The notes under the pieces were generated by a model. The model searched no databases. It saw nothing but the letters and a program-made list of their open reading frames with translations, and was not told the DNA's origin. 64,000 bases of DNA from the IMG/VR virus record IMGVR_UViG_3300014720_002243, positions 1 to 64,000 of that record; one strand, written 5' to 3'. The position numbers and the translations under genes are program-made. Of this stretch, positions 45,075 to 53,451 are shown one piece after another (position 1 is the stretch's first letter; each line of letters starts with the position of its first letter). The DNA is from a virus.

Positions 45075-47270
45075 TTATGATTCTAGTTTCGAATACACCA
45101 TAGAATAAAAAGAAGCTTTAGCCTGTTTCTGTTCTTCTACTGATAAATCTTTATTTAGATCATTTTTAATATTTTTTATCCAAACATTATAACCATTGAT
45201 AATATTATTAAAATCTTTTTCATTAGAAGTTACATTACTGAAAGAGTCTAATACTTTAGTTTCATCAATAATAGAAAAAGGATTAAAGCTAAATAATATC
45301 TTTGTTTTAACTAGATCTGCTTCTTTAGTTTCTGTACTAGATAAGCTTCTCCAGTTTTTCTTTTTGTAGAAATCTAAAAATACAGGATTTAAAACTTCAC
45401 TAATTTTATCTTGAGCATTATTTGCCCAAATTTCTAAGCTAGCACCAGTTTGAGGACTAAATTCTTTGGTTTTTCTTTTTTCTGTATCTTTAGAAAGTTT
45501 AGGACGCCCCTGCTGAGGAACGCCTTTGTTACCTTGAGGAACAGGTTGACCTCCTCCGGGTGGAGATGCGGGAACTTTCATTTCCAAAGCTGACTTCTCT
45601 CCGCTCTTTTTCTTATCTAGTTCCAGCCCAACTTGACTGGGAGCAACCGATCCGTTCTGTAGTGCTATCTTCTTTAAAGAATTTTCAAACTGAGGATCAA
45701 ACCATGGACCAGCTTTATTAACCATTCTTTCTGATTTCCTATCTCTATTTTCTCTATTAAGTCTTGTTTTTTCCATATCTGGATCTATGCCAAATCTAGT
45801 TTGTAACAACTCATCACTGATTAGATTTCTATCAACAAGCTGAACTAGTAGTGCTTTCTCTGCGTCCTCATTACTCAAGTCCATTCTATCAAATTCTATT
45901 TTTGCAGCGTACTTGAAACCCATAGTTTTTTGTACGATTGCTATCTCTTTTTCCCAAAACTCTACAAGTATATCTCTTCCATACTGTAATCTTTGTGTGA
46001 GTGTTTTTAGACTAATAAAATTATTAGTAGTTCCTGCTGCCCCGAATGTTCCTGTAAGAGTTGGAGGAATACCTAATCCAGCATAGACACTATTAAGATG
46101 TGGTATATATTTACCTTCTCCTAAAAATTGATGAACATTAGTTTTACTTTCAATAAGTTCTATATCAGGCCCCCATACTAAATCCATAGTACCACCGCCC
46201 ATATTATTCCCTAAAATCTGTGCTAGTTTTGCGGTGGCTGCTTTTGTTGGGGCAATTTTATGTTCTAGGCTTCCTAGCTTAAAAATTCTAATATTACTAA
46301 TTGCACCATCTAATGCTGCTGTATCTGCTAATTTTAGTTTTTCTATTAATACAATATCATCCATGATAGCATATATCATAGGAAAAGCCCATGTTTGCCA
46401 ATCATCTTTTTTGTAATGATATACTAGTGTTTTTTCTGGATCTAAAGGGTATGCTTTTTTTGTTTTTGCTGCTTCTATAATAGGGGATGGTAATTGTGCT
46501 ATAACTTCTTTTTCAGCATCAGTCTTAGGAGTGTTGATAATTTTTCTAAGAGCGGCTGGTAAAACCAATTCATATTTCTTATTTGAAACGAATGATGATA
46601 AAGGCCCAGCTGCAACATCAACGAAAACAGGATCTATAAAAGTATATCTCCAAGGAACTTCTCTTTTTTCTAGATTATTATTCTCTAGTTCATTGATCTG
46701 AAGATCGGATCCTGCAACAGCTTTATATAGCTGATCAGCGACTTTAAGATTTAGCTTTGCTGTTTGCCTATTGATAACAACATTACCTGTTTTGTAAATG
46801 TTATTTAGGAATCTCTCTGATCTGTCTCTTCCTTTTACCTTTTTAAACCATTGTCTATAAAATCTCTCTATTCTTTTATTTTTATGAGATAATCTTATTC
46901 CTTGTGCTGCGAAATCTCCCATAAGATCTATTACATTCTTAACTAATCCCACTCTCTGGTAAACGTCCTCTGCTTTGGCTATTATCCTTTTTATTTCAGT
47001 AGGAATACTCTCTTGAGGTCTAAAGAAATCATAATCGGATCTTGTTAATCCGGGTCGGCCGCCAGTATTAGTATCTAGTCTAGAAAAATCTACATTATAT
47101 CTACGATTACCTACTGCTCTATCTATTAACGTATATTCGTCCAGTGACTGAGAAGCTGTTTTTAAGGCTTTTTGCTTACTATCCAAATCATCGCCCCAAG
47201 AAACATAAGCCTCTTCTGACAATGGTTGAGCGTTTTTTATAGAGCTATTTCTTGTAGTTTTTTTGGCCAT
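45075..47270 (-). CDS. Portal protein
   Basis: 731 residues, between terminase and protease/scaffold. Clip/stem-type segments typical of portals: VGLVKNVIDLMGDFAAQGIRL, FIDPVFVDVAAGP, YHYKKDDWQTWAFPMIYAIMDD, HLNSVYAGLGIPPTLTGTFGAAG, NNFISLKTLTQRLQYGRDILVEFWEKEI, followed by a lysine- and proline-rich tail with an added ~150-residue C-terminal extension beyond the usual ~550 residues. Forms the dodecameric DNA channel that holds terminase and neck. Its upstream 49-bp spacer contains a TGTATAATTAAT motif that may be its promoter. Confidence 0.88.
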   Translation of the reverse strand: MAKKTTRNSSIKNAQPLSEEAYVSWGDDLDSKQKALKTASQSLDEYTLIDRAVGNRRYNVDFSRLDTNTGGRPGLTRSDYDFFRPQESIPTEIKRIIAKAEDVYQRVGLVKNVIDLMGDFAAQGIRLSHKNKRIERFYRQWFKKVKGRDRSERFLNNIYKTGNVVINRQTAKLNLKVADQLYKAVAGSDLQINELENNNLEKREVPWRYTFIDPVFVDVAAGPLSSFVSNKKYELVLPAALRKIINTPKTDAEKEVIAQLPSPIIEAAKTKKAYPLDPEKTLVYHYKKDDWQTWAFPMIYAIMDDIVLIEKLKLADTAALDGAISNIRIFKLGSLEHKIAPTKAATAKLAQILGNNMGGGTMDLVWGPDIELIESKTNVHQFLGEGKYIPHLNSVYAGLGIPPTLTGTFGAAGTTNNFISLKTLTQRLQYGRDILVEFWEKEIAIVQKTMGFKYAAKIEFDRMDLSNEDAEKALLVQLVDRNLISDELLQTRFGIDPDMEKTRLNRENRDRKSERMVNKAGPWFDPQFENSLKKIALQNGSVAPSQVGLELDKKKSGEKSALEMKVPASPPGGGQPVPQGNKGVPQQGRPKLSKDTEKRKTKEFSPQTGASLEIWANNAQDKISEVLNPVFLDFYKKKNWRSLSSTETKEADLVKTKILFSFNPFSIIDETKVLDSFSNVTSNEKDFNNIINGYNVWIKNIKNDLNKDLSVEEQKQAKASFYSMVYSKLES

Positions 47271-47319
47271 AATTATAATAGTATTACATTAGGATTGAAT
47301 TGCTATTAATTATACACTG

Positions 47320-49350
47320 TTATCTATGATAAACACCAAAGAAGTCAGCGTCATTAGCTCCAGAGGTAAACCACTCTGGTCCTTTATACATATCTCCTTT
47401 ATTTTCTACCATATCCCTAGTATTTCCTCCCACAATATCATAGCTCATAGGTTGCAAAGATATTCTTGCTTGCCTAGCCATCATGTTAGCTATGAGTAAA
47501 GCGCTATATCGGTCTTTTCTAAGTCTTCCCTTTTTACCATTTTGTAATTTTACTTCCGGAGTATCCCATCTGTCTCTGGCATTAGGACCCGTGCTAGTCT
47601 GAGTCATAACAATTGTGGTCAATTCGTTTTTTAGTTCTTCTATTTCTAAAATACATTCACTTAAATTATCATATATCGGAGTAAGATCAGATTCAAGTAT
47701 ATCTTTTCCTTCTTTATCTAGAGCTAAACCTAACGTTAAACTATCAAATCTAGGGAATAGTACTGTTTTATCTTCTAAATCTTTTCTTAATCCATGATTA
47801 GCTTGGGCTGTCCAGTCTGCTTTAGCAAATTGTACCAATTCTAATATGTGTTGTCCCGGTTGATTATCTGTATCTTTTGATTTATCATAATTAATTATTG
47901 GCCAAATTAATTGCTCTCCATCTTCTAGTTTAGACGGATCGTGCAAAGCTTCTTCTATTGCTACTCCTCCTCCCTGAGCATCCAACCCTATTTTTACACA
48001 CGGAAAAACTTTCATCAGATTACGTATCTTTCTAGTGCAAAACCCATAAAAATCATATTCTTTAACTAGGCCGGTTTTTTGTCTTTCTTTAAAATTGCTT
48101 CTATTAGTTGTCCAACAGTATACTACTCTAGCATGTGTTGGATGAACCTCTAAAACAACAATACTAAAGTTATCTTTCTCTGAGGCCGGGTCTATTCCAA
48201 ACACATATTGTGCAGATGAGTTTCCGATTGTCTGTGCGTCAAAAATTATTGGTTTTTCATCAAAAATTATAGGGTTAGCATCATTTACTACACAGCTTTC
48301 TATTAAACTTCTCTTAAAGAAGCCTTGACTATCTGTTACGAAACACGCTGCATATTCCATATTGTATATGCCAGTATGAATTGTAGCTTTAGCTCTTGCT
48401 ACTTGTTTATCATCCATGAATCCTTTAGGAATTAATTCATAAGGCATTCTTACTATAGAATAGTCTTTCCAATTAAACGTTTGAGGTACTTCTCCTTTAA
48501 AAATATTTTCTAGTTTTGTAGGATCTCCTTTGCTTTCTATAATAGCTTTATATCTTCTCCAATAGCTAGCAAAATGCTTAAAAGCATAGTCTGCTGTTCC
48601 AGCTATAATAGCTTGATTTCCCATTTTATAATCTAGTGCTTCTAACTGCTCATTCCATATTCCAGCTTCTGCCATTGCTTGTTTTTTAGCTTGTTCTTTA
48701 ACATTCTGAATAGGACTGGCACTAACGGCGGCGAATCCAGAAACCACAGTCTCATAAATATCTGGTGATATCGATGCAAATTCGTCTGCTATAATTATAT
48801 GCGCTCTTAAACCTCTGATTTTAGATCCATCACCCATGGGAATAGCTATAACCCAGCTATCTCCTAATCTTAATGTACAACGATCAACGTCTCTTCTTGG
48901 TCCGTCATCATTACCTGAAAATATGCTTCTTAAAACAGGGCTGGTTCTCCAGATGTTTTCCATATATTCGAAAAGAATTTTACTCTGTCTAAATGCAGCT
49001 CCAACTACAACGATTTTTGTGCCCGGCTTAAATACGCAGCGTAATATACAATATAATGACATGATAAAGCTTTTACCAAAACCACGACTAGCTATAAACA
49101 TAGGGAATGACCTAATCCAAAATTCTTGTAATATTGCGATTTGAATAGGATGCAATTCGATACCGAATAATAATTTACATGTAACACCAAAATATTTAGG
49201 ATTGCAAAGCAATCTCATAAGATGCAAGTCGGGATTTTCTATATCCTCTTTGCTTCTATGAATCATTAAGTTTTGAGTAGTAGGTATTAGAGATAAGTCT
49301 CCAAGACCTAACCACGCATCTTCAAATATCTTTTTGTTGATCTTTTGCAT
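47320..49350 (-). CDS. terL: Terminase large subunit
   Basis: 676 residues. ATPase: Walker A FIASRGFGKSF (residues ~86-95), Walker B AHIIIADEFASI (~183-194, with the catalytic Glu). Nuclease domain: FGIDPASEKDNFSIVVLE and KIGLDAQGGGVAIEEAL supply the first two Asp positions of the RNase H-like site, with a late Asp in DRYSALLIANMMAR. This is the packaging motor and headful or site-specific nuclease acting at the portal. It overlaps the ERCC4 nuclease gene upstream by 29 bases and is separated by 49 bp from the portal. Confidence 0.95.
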   Translation of the reverse strand: MQKINKKIFEDAWLGLGDLSLIPTTQNLMIHRSKEDIENPDLHLMRLLCNPKYFGVTCKLLFGIELHPIQIAILQEFWIRSFPMFIASRGFGKSFIMSLYCILRCVFKPGTKIVVVGAAFRQSKILFEYMENIWRTSPVLRSIFSGNDDGPRRDVDRCTLRLGDSWVIAIPMGDGSKIRGLRAHIIIADEFASISPDIYETVVSGFAAVSASPIQNVKEQAKKQAMAEAGIWNEQLEALDYKMGNQAIIAGTADYAFKHFASYWRRYKAIIESKGDPTKLENIFKGEVPQTFNWKDYSIVRMPYELIPKGFMDDKQVARAKATIHTGIYNMEYAACFVTDSQGFFKRSLIESCVVNDANPIIFDEKPIIFDAQTIGNSSAQYVFGIDPASEKDNFSIVVLEVHPTHARVVYCWTTNRSNFKERQKTGLVKEYDFYGFCTRKIRNLMKVFPCVKIGLDAQGGGVAIEEALHDPSKLEDGEQLIWPIINYDKSKDTDNQPGQHILELVQFAKADWTAQANHGLRKDLEDKTVLFPRFDSLTLGLALDKEGKDILESDLTPIYDNLSECILEIEELKNELTTIVMTQTSTGPNARDRWDTPEVKLQNGKKGRLRKDRYSALLIANMMARQARISLQPMSYDIVGGNTRDMVENKGDMYKGPEWFTSGANDADFFGVYHR

Positions 49351-49810
49351 GTTTTGTATGTACTCTTTTCATAATCGACATGGCTGTTTTTTCTGCCCAA
49401 CTAGGACAACCGCAAAAGATAACATGTATACCATAATACATTTGTAACTCTACTAAATATTTTAGTATATATGCTGGTTGTATTTTAATATTCTTCCATA
49501 GTTTTTGAGGAACATCCGAGCCTATGGGGTAATTCATCAATTGATCATAATCACATTCAATCAAGATAAAAGCATACTTATAACCAGACATTCTTTCTAT
49601 TACATCTTTAAATCTTTTTTCCGTAATATTATTAGCAATTTCTGCTATGCCCTTTTTTCGCTCAATGCATAAAAGATGCTCTAATCCTTCTATAGAATAA
49701 TCTCCGGTATCTAGTTTACGATTAGCTATAGAATGGTACGGAAACTCCCAAGGTTGTTGTTCTCTTGTATCTATAATAACGGTAAATTCTGAGTTTTCTT
49801 GATTATTCAT
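49322..49810 (-). CDS. ERCC4-family nuclease
   Basis: 162 residues. VIIDTREQQPWEF, RKLDTGDYS and CIERKKGIAEI give the D-...-GDY-...-ERK core of XPF/ERCC4-type nucleases (branched or flap DNA). It is the whole domain without helicase or HhH parts, as in small phage resolvase-like ERCC4 proteins. Its start overlaps the HNH stop by 8 bases, and its stop overlaps terL. It may process branched concatemers before packaging (inference). No strong ribosome site, so translation is probably coupled. Confidence 0.85.
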   Translation of the reverse strand: MNNQENSEFTVIIDTREQQPWEFPYHSIANRKLDTGDYSIEGLEHLLCIERKKGIAEIANNITEKRFKDVIERMSGYKYAFILIECDYDQLMNYPIGSDVPQKLWKNIKIQPAYILKYLVELQMYYGIHVIFCGCPSWAEKTAMSIMKRVHTKHAKDQQKDI

Positions 49811-50081
49811 AATTTTTTTTATTATCTAGTAATCTTAATAACGTTCCAGCATAAATTTCTTCCATACCTTTAATGCTATCGTGATGATATTTACACAGTG
49901 TTATACCGTTATTGATATCAAATCTTAATCCTGGATATTGTGACCAAGATTTAATATGATGAGCATTTAGTTTTTTCTTTTGTAAACATCCAGGCCACTG
50001 GCATTGATGCTTATCTCTCGTATAAACCCGTTTTCTCCATTCTTTATAAATTGGATCTTTGAAATTTCTAAACATGTTCAT
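49803..50081 (-). CDS. HNH endonuclease
   Basis: ~92 residues. CQWPGCLQKKKLNAHHIKSWSQYPGL then NNGITLCKYHHD is a full HNH signature with two CxxC/H pairs binding zinc. Small HNH proteins next to terminases often nick DNA in packaging. The first ATG after a TTG at 50087 is at 50081 (another at 50075); the start is uncertain. It overlaps the gmd stop by 14 bases and the ERCC4 start by 8. Confidence 0.85.
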   Translation of the reverse strand: MNMFRNFKDPIYKEWRKRVYTRDKHQCQWPGCLQKKKLNAHHIKSWSQYPGLRFDINNGITLCKYHHDSIKGMEEIYAGTLLRLLDNKKNYE

Positions 50082-51060
50082 TCTCAATATCGAATTTTAC
50101 CATTTCTTCTACTAATTGATCAAATGTATATTCTGGTTTCCATCCTAGTGTTTTTCTGATTTTAGAGCTATCACCATTAAGATAATCTACTTCTGCTGGT
50201 CTATACAGATTAGGATCGACTATAACGTAATCTTTCCAGTTTAAATTAACGATACCAAAAGCTTTCATTAAAAATTCTTCTACAGAATGTACTTCTCCTG
50301 TGGATACTATATAATCATTTGGTTTTTCAGTTTGTAGCATTAAGTACATAGCTTTTACATAGTCCTTAGCGTGACCCCAATCTCTTTTTGCAGATAGGTT
50401 TCCTAGACTTAATTTATCTCTCGTTTTTCCATTGATTACTTGGCCTATATACTTAGTAATTTTTTTAGTTACAAAGCTTTCTCCTCTTCTTGGACTCTCA
50501 TGATTAAAAAGAATACCACAAGAACCATACATATCGTATGACGATCTATAAATTCTAACCAAATTATGTGATGCTAATTTTGCTGCTCCGTACGGACTTT
50601 GCGGAAACATTTGGGTTTCTTCATTTTGGTATTTTATACCTGTGTTATTTATGCTAAAATTATATCCGAACATTTCGCTGGTGCTTGCTTGGTATAATCG
50701 TGTTGCAGGAGAGGAGACTCTGATGCTCTCTAGTATGTTTACAACACCTAGAGTATTAACATTAAGCGTAAGACTAGGCTGACTAAAAGATGTACCCACA
50801 TGACTCTGTGCTGCTAAGTTATAGAATTCGTCTGGTTGATATTTCTGAATCATACAAGAGCAGGAAACAGGATCCGTTAAGTCAAATTCTTCTAATTTGA
50901 ACTCGGGGACATTTAAAATATTAGATATTCTATTAGTATTTAAATTACTTGACCTCCTAACGAGGCCCACGACGGTATAATCATGGTTTAATAAAAATTC
51001 TGCTAGGTAGGAACCATCCTGCCCAGTTACTCCTGTTACTAGTGCAACTTTTTTACTCAT
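50068..51060 (-). CDS. gmd: GDP-mannose 4,6-dehydratase
   Basis: 330 residues, near full length for Gmd (~340-370). TGVTGQDGSYLAEFLL is the NAD(P)-binding Rossmann start; NLAAQSHVG, QASTSEMFG, QSPYGAAKLASH (YxxxK) and NHESPRRGESFVTKKI are diagnostic of GDP-mannose 4,6-dehydratases. It converts GDP-mannose to GDP-4-keto-6-deoxymannose, the precursor of GDP-fucose, rhamnose and perosamine. No partner epimerase/reductase is in the window. Inserted in the terminase-proximal late operon with overlaps on both sides (8 and 14 bases), which is an unusual location for a sugar gene and suggests late use, for example glycosylating virion proteins or host envelope. Confidence 0.92.
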   Translation of the reverse strand: MSKKVALVTGVTGQDGSYLAEFLLNHDYTVVGLVRRSSNLNTNRISNILNVPEFKLEEFDLTDPVSCSCMIQKYQPDEFYNLAAQSHVGTSFSQPSLTLNVNTLGVVNILESIRVSSPATRLYQASTSEMFGYNFSINNTGIKYQNEETQMFPQSPYGAAKLASHNLVRIYRSSYDMYGSCGILFNHESPRRGESFVTKKITKYIGQVINGKTRDKLSLGNLSAKRDWGHAKDYVKAMYLMLQTEKPNDYIVSTGEVHSVEEFLMKAFGIVNLNWKDYVIVDPNLYRPAEVDYLNGDSSKIRKTLGWKPEYTFDQLVEEMVKFDIENEHV

Positions 51061-51877
51061 CTTGTTCTACGCTTTCTGGTGTTAAGAAAGGTTTATCTAG
51101 TGTGCCGTCCTCGAATGTATGGTATTCAAATAGTTTCTCTTTAGCTTTGTTAGTTGCTAAATTAAGAATTTCCATTTCTCTACCTTCTTTTTCACGAATA
51201 GCTTCGTCTTCTAACATACGAATTAATCCTACCCAACTACTTTTACCATCTTCGATTCTTTTAATTCTTTGCTCTCTTGTGGCTTTTAGATCCTTGCTAA
51301 TCTTTTGCTGTTCATTTAAAAGCTTAGTATACTCATTAGTATAATTAGCAATACTATTTCGTGCAAAACTTAATTGAGTTTCTAAATTTGCTAGTTTAGG
51401 AATATCTCTTTCTGTTTCTGGTTTAGCATATTGAGCGTCTACTAGTTTCTGAAGTTTTTCAGTATCTGTGATGTGTCTTTTTCTTTCTTTCATACTTCTG
51501 TTAATAAGAATGTCTATGGTGATAAATTGTTTAATCTGTAATTCTTCTGCTGGTAAAACATCTTCACGAAACTGTTTCATCAATCCTATCCAAGTATCTT
51601 CAAAATATTTTAATTCTCCGCTTTCTTCATCAAACTGCCTGAGAATTTCTGACCAAAAAGTTTTTAGATGTAGTCTTTTAATCAGATAATCGTCTGTTTT
51701 TTTGGTATCATCAGTAACATCCAGATTATTTTCTACTATATATCTTTGTATAGGAGCTGGACTTCTATTAAGCTCCTGAGCAATAGCTTCTATGCTAATA
51801 CTGCCAGCATTTTCAGTAATGAATTTTTCTTCATCGAGGCTTAGTTGTCCTCTTTTCTTAGGTGGTTGTTTTTCCAC
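51053..51877 (-). CDS. HTH plus coiled-coil protein, candidate terminase small subunit
   Basis: 274 residues. An N-terminal helix-turn-helix (ISIEAIAQELNRSPAPIQRYIVEN, residues ~27-50) is followed by a long helical region (~85-250) with heptad character. That is the usual plan of small terminases: DNA-binding HTH plus oligomerisation helices. It is upstream of terL in the same operon although gmd, HNH and ERCC4 intervene. Overlaps the sigma-like gene by 37 bases. Alternative: a regulator of the late operon. Confidence 0.6.
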   Translation of the reverse strand: MEKQPPKKRGQLSLDEEKFITENAGSISIEAIAQELNRSPAPIQRYIVENNLDVTDDTKKTDDYLIKRLHLKTFWSEILRQFDEESGELKYFEDTWIGLMKQFREDVLPAEELQIKQFITIDILINRSMKERKRHITDTEKLQKLVDAQYAKPETERDIPKLANLETQLSFARNSIANYTNEYTKLLNEQQKISKDLKATREQRIKRIEDGKSSWVGLIRMLEDEAIREKEGREMEILNLATNKAKEKLFEYHTFEDGTLDKPFLTPESVEQDE

Positions 51878-52539
51878 TCTGTTGTCTCCATTAGATTAGC
51901 AATATGCTGTTGTAGTTTAACTAAATGATGTTTAGGCACTTTTGTTCCGTGTTTTATTTTTAAATAAAATTCTCTATATTCAATACCTATATTATTATCT
52001 AAAAACTCGATAATCTCTTTGCTCTGTACCCAATTTTGAAGATCACCCTTAGCGTGACTAATATCAAAACCATTATCCATATGACTTGGTTGCATAATAT
52101 TTTTCTTAGCACTATTTCTAGTATTCCAACTAGCATATAGTTCGCATTCATTCTTGTTTAAGAACTTAGAACATTGATTAGTCGAACACTGAAAATTTTT
52201 ATCAAAAAAGGGACAAGTCAAACAAGGTTTATCTGGTCTTTGATAGTTGTCTCTTTTGTAATTAAAAAGCCTGTTACGAACATGAGTCCATAAGAAATTT
52301 TCTAAAGGTCTGCTTCTGTCGTATTTTTCTAGTCCCTCTAATGCAAAAATAGCTGCTTGCTGTTTCATATCGTCAAAATCATGATATCCAAATTTAAATT
52401 TATGACCTAATCTCTTAGATATATTATCTAAAACGGTCAAAAACTCTTGTTCACTAACATTATTGGGTAAATTATTTTTGACTACTTTTTTCGGTTTCTT
52501 TTTCTTCACTATTTTCGGACGGATTTTCTTTTTGCTCAT
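51841..52539 (-). CDS. Phage sigma-like factor with a cysteine cluster
   Basis: 232 residues. After a lysine-rich N-terminus, residues ~40-100 read HDFDDMKQQAAIFALEGLEKYDRSRPLENFLWTHVRNRLFN, a good sigma70 region 2 (core-binding helix, then -10-melting aromatic stretch). CLTCPFFDKNFQC and a following NQC give a likely zinc-binding cluster inserted after it. A shorter helical C-terminus lacks an obvious region 4. The layout is like T4 gp55, a late sigma needing co-activation. It probably directs host RNA polymerase to late promoters of this leftward block. Confidence 0.7.
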   Translation of the reverse strand: MSKKKIRPKIVKKKKPKKVVKNNLPNNVSEQEFLTVLDNISKRLGHKFKFGYHDFDDMKQQAAIFALEGLEKYDRSRPLENFLWTHVRNRLFNYKRDNYQRPDKPCLTCPFFDKNFQCSTNQCSKFLNKNECELYASWNTRNSAKKNIMQPSHMDNGFDISHAKGDLQNWVQSKEIIEFLDNNIGIEYREFYLKIKHGTKVPKHHLVKLQQHIANLMETTEWKNNHLRKEDN

Positions 52540-52654
52540 CTAATAATTCCGCTATACTTTTTCCTTCGGGTAAATTTAAATCACTTTCTACACTAGCTGC
52601 TGCTCCGCATGGATGAACTTCTAAGGTAGATTTGACAATATTAGCATCACTCAT
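52472..52654 (-). CDS. Small acidic protein, first gene of the leftward block
   Basis: 60 residues from the ATG at 52654, chosen because AAGGAG lies 6 bases before it; the in-frame upstream ATG has no such site. Sequence MSDANIVKSTLEVHPCGAAAS... ends in a Ser/Glu/Lys-rich tail (SEEKETEKSSQK), overlapping the sigma-like gene by 68 bases in another frame. No family recognised. First gene behind the 52.7 kb promoter, so it may be a regulator or anti-factor. Confidence 0.65.
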   Translation of the reverse strand: MSDANIVKSTLEVHPCGAAASVESDLNLPEGKSIAELLDEQKENPSENSEEKETEKSSQK

Positions 52655-52690
52655 AAAAAACTCCTTGCACAAAGTTGTCAACCACATACT

Positions 52691-52718
52691 ATTATAGTGT
52701 TAGTACACTTTTAGTCAA
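52691..52718 (-). promoter_or_regulatory. Sigma70-type promoter for the leftward block
   Basis: On the minus strand TTGACT (52713-52718), a 16-bp spacer and a consensus TATAAT (52691-52696), followed ~35 bp later by the AAGGAG site of the 60-residue gene. It lies in the only divergent gap of the window. Confidence 0.8.
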
Positions 52719-52742
52719 TTTAATTTGTTAAAGGAACACCAA

Positions 52743-52973
52743 ATGGCAACATATAAGAAATGGCTTCAGACCGAACTAGACTTTATTAGATCAAATCAGG
52801 AACTATATAATGATGAACAACTTAGTGCTAAACTAAGCCAAATGACCGGCCAAAACATTACTACTGCTATGGTTCGCCGTCAGCGTAGAAAATTGGCCAT
52901 TAAGAAAAAGAGAGGTCGCCCCAGTAAAAATAAGGTTGTGGTCTCTCCGATTCAGGATAATGTTGTTTCTTGA
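52743..52973 (+). CDS. Small DNA-binding protein with an AT-hook-like tail
   Basis: 76 residues (MATYKKWLQTELDFIRSNQELY...). The start at 52743 is preceded by AAAGGAA at correct spacing. Helix-turn-helix-like segment (DEQLSAKLSQMTGQNITTAMVRRQRRKLAI, residues ~24-53) followed by KKKRGRPSKNK, an AT-hook-type minor-groove motif (RGRP core). Probably a regulator of the divergent region or a chromatin-like protein. Followed by its own terminator. Confidence 0.75.
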   Translation: MATYKKWLQTELDFIRSNQELYNDEQLSAKLSQMTGQNITTAMVRRQRRKLAIKKKRGRPSKNKVVVSPIQDNVVS

Positions 52974-53010
52974 TCTTTTATTGTTGTGCAGCATAAAGGT
53001 CTAGTGGTGG

Positions 53011-53049
53011 GGGATTTCAGGGTAAAATTTGGAATCCCTCATCTTTTTT
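53011..53049 (+). terminator. Intrinsic terminator after the AT-hook gene
   Basis: GGGATTTC (53011-53018) pairs with GGAATCCC (53031-53038) over 8 bp with one G-U and a 12-base loop. A six-T run follows a few bases later. Confidence 0.65.
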
Positions 53050-53067
53050 AACCAGGAGATTAATCTA

Positions 53068-53355
53068 ATGAAATTGTTTAGTTGTATGTTGGTTTTGTTT
53101 ATGGTCATGATGGTGGGAAATAATAGTTATGCTTGTGAGTGGGTAAGGGCTCGACCAATTCAGACAGTAGTGGTATATGCTTATCCACCTTCGGTATACA
53201 ATGTTTATCCCGTTTATATTGCTCCTCAGCCTCAACCAGTAGTAACCTATGAAACGGTTTTGGTTCCTGTGGTGCAGCAAGGGGTACAGTGGGTTTGGCC
53301 AAATTATTATCAGGTACAGCCGGTATATATTAGACCAACATTAATAAGGTACTAA
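53068..53355 (+). CDS. Small exported Tyr/Pro/Val-rich protein
   Basis: 95 residues from the ATG at 53068 (CAGGAGA site 9 bases upstream). MKLFSCMLVLFMVMMVGNNSYAC is a clear signal peptide with a likely cut after Ala-22; the cysteine context (S-Y-A-C) is not a good lipobox. The mature part is nearly all Tyr, Pro, Val and Gln (YPPSVYNVYPVYIAPQPQP), with no catalytic residues. Proteins of this kind are frequent among short planctomycete secreted proteins. It may alter the host envelope, but this is only inference. Confidence 0.75.
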   Translation: MKLFSCMLVLFMVMMVGNNSYACEWVRARPIQTVVVYAYPPSVYNVYPVYIAPQPQPVVTYETVLVPVVQQGVQWVWPNYYQVQPVYIRPTLIRY

Positions 53356-53384
53356 GCTAATTATATAGTATAGGCCACAAAGAG

Positions 53385-53412
53385 AGACAGGCAGAGATGC
53401 TTGTCTTTTTTT
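53385..53412 (+). terminator. Intrinsic terminator before glmS
   Basis: AGACAGGCA and TGCTTGTCT form a 9-bp stem with a GAGA loop (one G-U pair) followed by seven Ts. Its right arm supplies the -35 box of the glmS promoter. Confidence 0.85.
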
Positions 53413-53429
53413 GTATAATTTGGTATAAT
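53401..53429 (+). promoter_or_regulatory. Promoter of glmS-gna1 (overlaps the upstream terminator)
   Basis: TTGTCT (53401-53406), 17-bp spacer, TATAAT (53424-53429), then AAAGGAG before the glmS ATG. The -35 box is the descending arm of the terminator hairpin. Confidence 0.75.
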
Positions 53430-53451
53430 AATGTATATAAAGGAGAATTTT

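Noticed and set aside
50068-50087. TTG start (MRMNMF) for the HNH gene
   Set aside because: In-frame ATGs follow within 6-12 bases; the TTG has no ribosome site.
52675-52742. Forward promoter for the AT-hook gene (TTGTCA at 52675)
   Set aside because: No -10 hexamer at a normal distance could be identified; a promoter probably exists but I cannot place it.
53068-53137. Lipoprotein signal in the exported protein
   Set aside because: Residues before the cysteine (S-Y-A) do not match a lipobox; ordinary signal peptide more likely.
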